A stretch of DNA of 64,000 nucleotides. Source: Lobosporangium transversale. Taxonomy: Eukaryota > Mortierellomycota > Mortierellomycetes > Mortierellales > Mortierellaceae. Every line of letters begins with the position of its first letter. The stretch's first letter is position 1. Shown here one piece after another: positions 62,272-64,000 of the stretch. The position numbers and the translations under genes were made by a program. Under the pieces are notes generated by a model, which was given only the letters and a program-made list of their open reading frames with translations, had not been told where the DNA came from and searched no databases. The stretch spans positions 708,001-772,000 of the forward strand of contig NW_019028983.1 in NCBI RefSeq assembly GCF_002105155.1, given 5' to 3'.

Positions 62272-64000
62272 TCGCCAACAACAATAATGACCTCGAAATG
62301 TCTAGCTTAACTTGATTACATATTCAAATATACGTGACCATTTAACCATTGTATTAATTACAGAGCATCACTCAATTTTAATTCTAATGATTGAACATAT
62401 CTCGCAGGATTTCTCAAAGGAAACAAACAAAATAGCTAGTGGCTTCTCAATACAACTCTGGATTGTTACCCTTTGGATGAATGTCAGAGATGGTTTAATA
62501 AAATAAAGCTACTAACTATGAAAAAAGCAAAAATAAAAAAGGGATAAATCATAGAACCAATACACCAGTCCCGAGATTTTGAAATGTTGAAAGGAGTCAG
62601 CCTCTACTTCATCCCACGCAGAGACGACTCTCCACATCTCTACGGAGAGATTTTACTTGCGAAGCATTAAAGCTTTTTTGGAACAGCGGAAAGGCGAATT
62701 CGTAATAGTCATTAATAGCAGAGGAGTATACAAAGAATGCTGTACAGCAATTGCTGATCTTTAGGATCCGAACAAGTCTTTACTCACATTTCCTAAGTGG
62801 AGTTCTGGCTTAAGCCAGAAAGGTCGTTGGCTGGCCGATGATATTCAAATGTAGGTGCGAGTTTCAACAGAAGAATCCATAATTAAAGGTAAATAGGTAA
62901 GCACGAATTGTCCAGTCTCCCTAGGAGATAGTCAAGTAGGATCTTGTACGAATGATGTACCATTGGAAGCACAATCACGACACTTCAGCCAAGACGGTTG
63001 TACTCTTACTTTGAGGGATATCGAGCGCCTCTAGACCAAAGCGGAAGTCTTAAAAGGGCTTGATTGGGGAGAGAGCAAGCGCCAGCTAAACCAACAGAGA
63101 AGCGACTTCAAGCGGCAATATTTGTCTGAATTTAACAAATTATAATATCATGTATTGGGCATCATCGCTGGTATTCAAATACACTCTTTTAAAGACGACG
63201 ACTCAAATTATTTTATGGTTGCTTGATCAACAGCCTTTCATCCAAAGCTAAATTTCGATGTATTGCTCACCAGAGTGTTTATATGCTTTATTATGCTCTG
63301 GAGCCTTCATTATTATTATTTTCTTCATCATTGAGTTCAGCACGGATAAATAACGGAAGAAAGGCCTACATGTCCGTATATCTGCTTATGACCCCTGTCA
63401 AAAGTGGACGATCCATAAACACAATTAGAATGGAGGTAGGATGAGTGAGATTTGTACATTAATTGTTTGTAAAATACGAAGCATTTATTAGCGGCATAGT
63501 GGTTAGCCTGGCTCACAATGTGCTACAACTTGAGGATATTCAAGTTTATAATATATAGGTCGTGCCTGCATAAACCTAAGCACTAAAACCGCGTTTCTAA
63601 ATACAGCAATCCACGATTCCATTTCCTTGTTTCCTGATTTTGGAAAAATTGAAAAGCTTGTAAGCATATGTGCACAGCATTTATCGCGACTTTAACTTGA
63701 TAATAGCCCTAGTCCTAGCTCCTTGAGCCATATCAAGGATCAGCTTGCATTAATGAAGAGTGTGTTACCACTCGAGCAATATCTTTCACAGCATTTACGT
63801 CTTCAACTGCAAATATCTGGAACTGCACATCATGAAGAGAGACAGTTTGTGATACTCTTTTCGTATCATGCGAAGACAGGCAGGGTCCCTTATGAGGGCA
63901 AATAAGAGCCATTTTAGGTAGTGGTAGAAACTGCTCGTGAGGTTGGAGCAGGTCTTTCCCTTTACTTCCATGAACTGCTTTATTTCCTGTACACAAAACG
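62272..64000. other. Gene-poor right end with decayed coding-like patches
   Basis: After the MetRS 3' end (AATAAA near 62500) I can support no gene. Parts of 62560-63150 and 63700-63996 have coding-like composition but are cut by stops in every frame, for example around 62803-62853 and 63000-63145. They may be remains of a gene or mobile element, or the 3' end of a gene outside the window. Confidence 0.4.

Noticed and set aside
63491-63565. tRNA-like segment with an A-box-like AGTGGTTAGC
   Set aside because: There is no proper B box, no seven-pair acceptor stem and no clear anticodon arm. At best it is a tRNA-derived relic.

Overview
The window is nuclear DNA from a fungus. Almost every gene is split by short introns, mostly 70-110 bases with GT..AG ends, and poly-A/poly-T runs fill many introns and spacers. 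The gene set points to an early-diverging lineage, probably Mortierellomycota/Mucoromycota. The evidence is a PUFA-type elongase with the QxxHH box known from Mortierella, exportin-7 and MCMBP (both missing from budding yeast), a TBC1D5-type Rab GAP, an ABCA-type half transporter, and fungal markers (chitin synthase, SUR7/PalI, PalC). The lineage is an inference from family content. I ran no search.

Layout. 0.5-8.2 kb: SUR7/PalI membrane protein (-), ELO fatty-acid elongase (+), class IV chitin synthase (-). 8.9-16.2 kb: nucleoporin Nup85 (-), four-unit polyubiquitin (+), PalC-type BRO1 protein (+). 16.4-32 kb: a minus-strand run of exportin-7, a TBC1D5-like Rab GAP and a 1445-residue ankyrin/chitin-synthase-like fusion. 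33.9-38.8 kb: MCMBP and an Arp7/Arp9-like actin-related protein (-). 39.2-49 kb (+): aldo/keto reductase, ABCA half transporter and an unrecognised 764-residue protein. 49-62.3 kb: 2-oxoglutarate dehydrogenase E1 (-), Sac1 phosphoinositide phosphatase (+), then mitochondrial lysyl- and methionyl-tRNA synthetases in tandem (+). The last 1.7 kb has no gene I can support.

I rebuilt exons by hand from splice signals, reading phase and family similarity. Every multi-exon model below sums to a whole number of codons. The TBC1D5 N-terminus and a few alternative acceptors remain open.

Main discovery: the ankyrin/chitin-synthase fusion at 27274-32042 keeps the class IV fold (cytochrome-b5-like segment, GT2 core, C-terminal membrane helices), but all three catalytic signatures are destroyed inside an intact 3.9 kb exon. 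It looks like a maintained pseudoenzyme, and a normal class IV enzyme lies about 19 kb away. Other points are three GC-AG introns, CT-rich coding-strand blocks upstream of most start codons, T-run/A-run palindromes inside introns, and two ambient-pH-pathway family members in one window.
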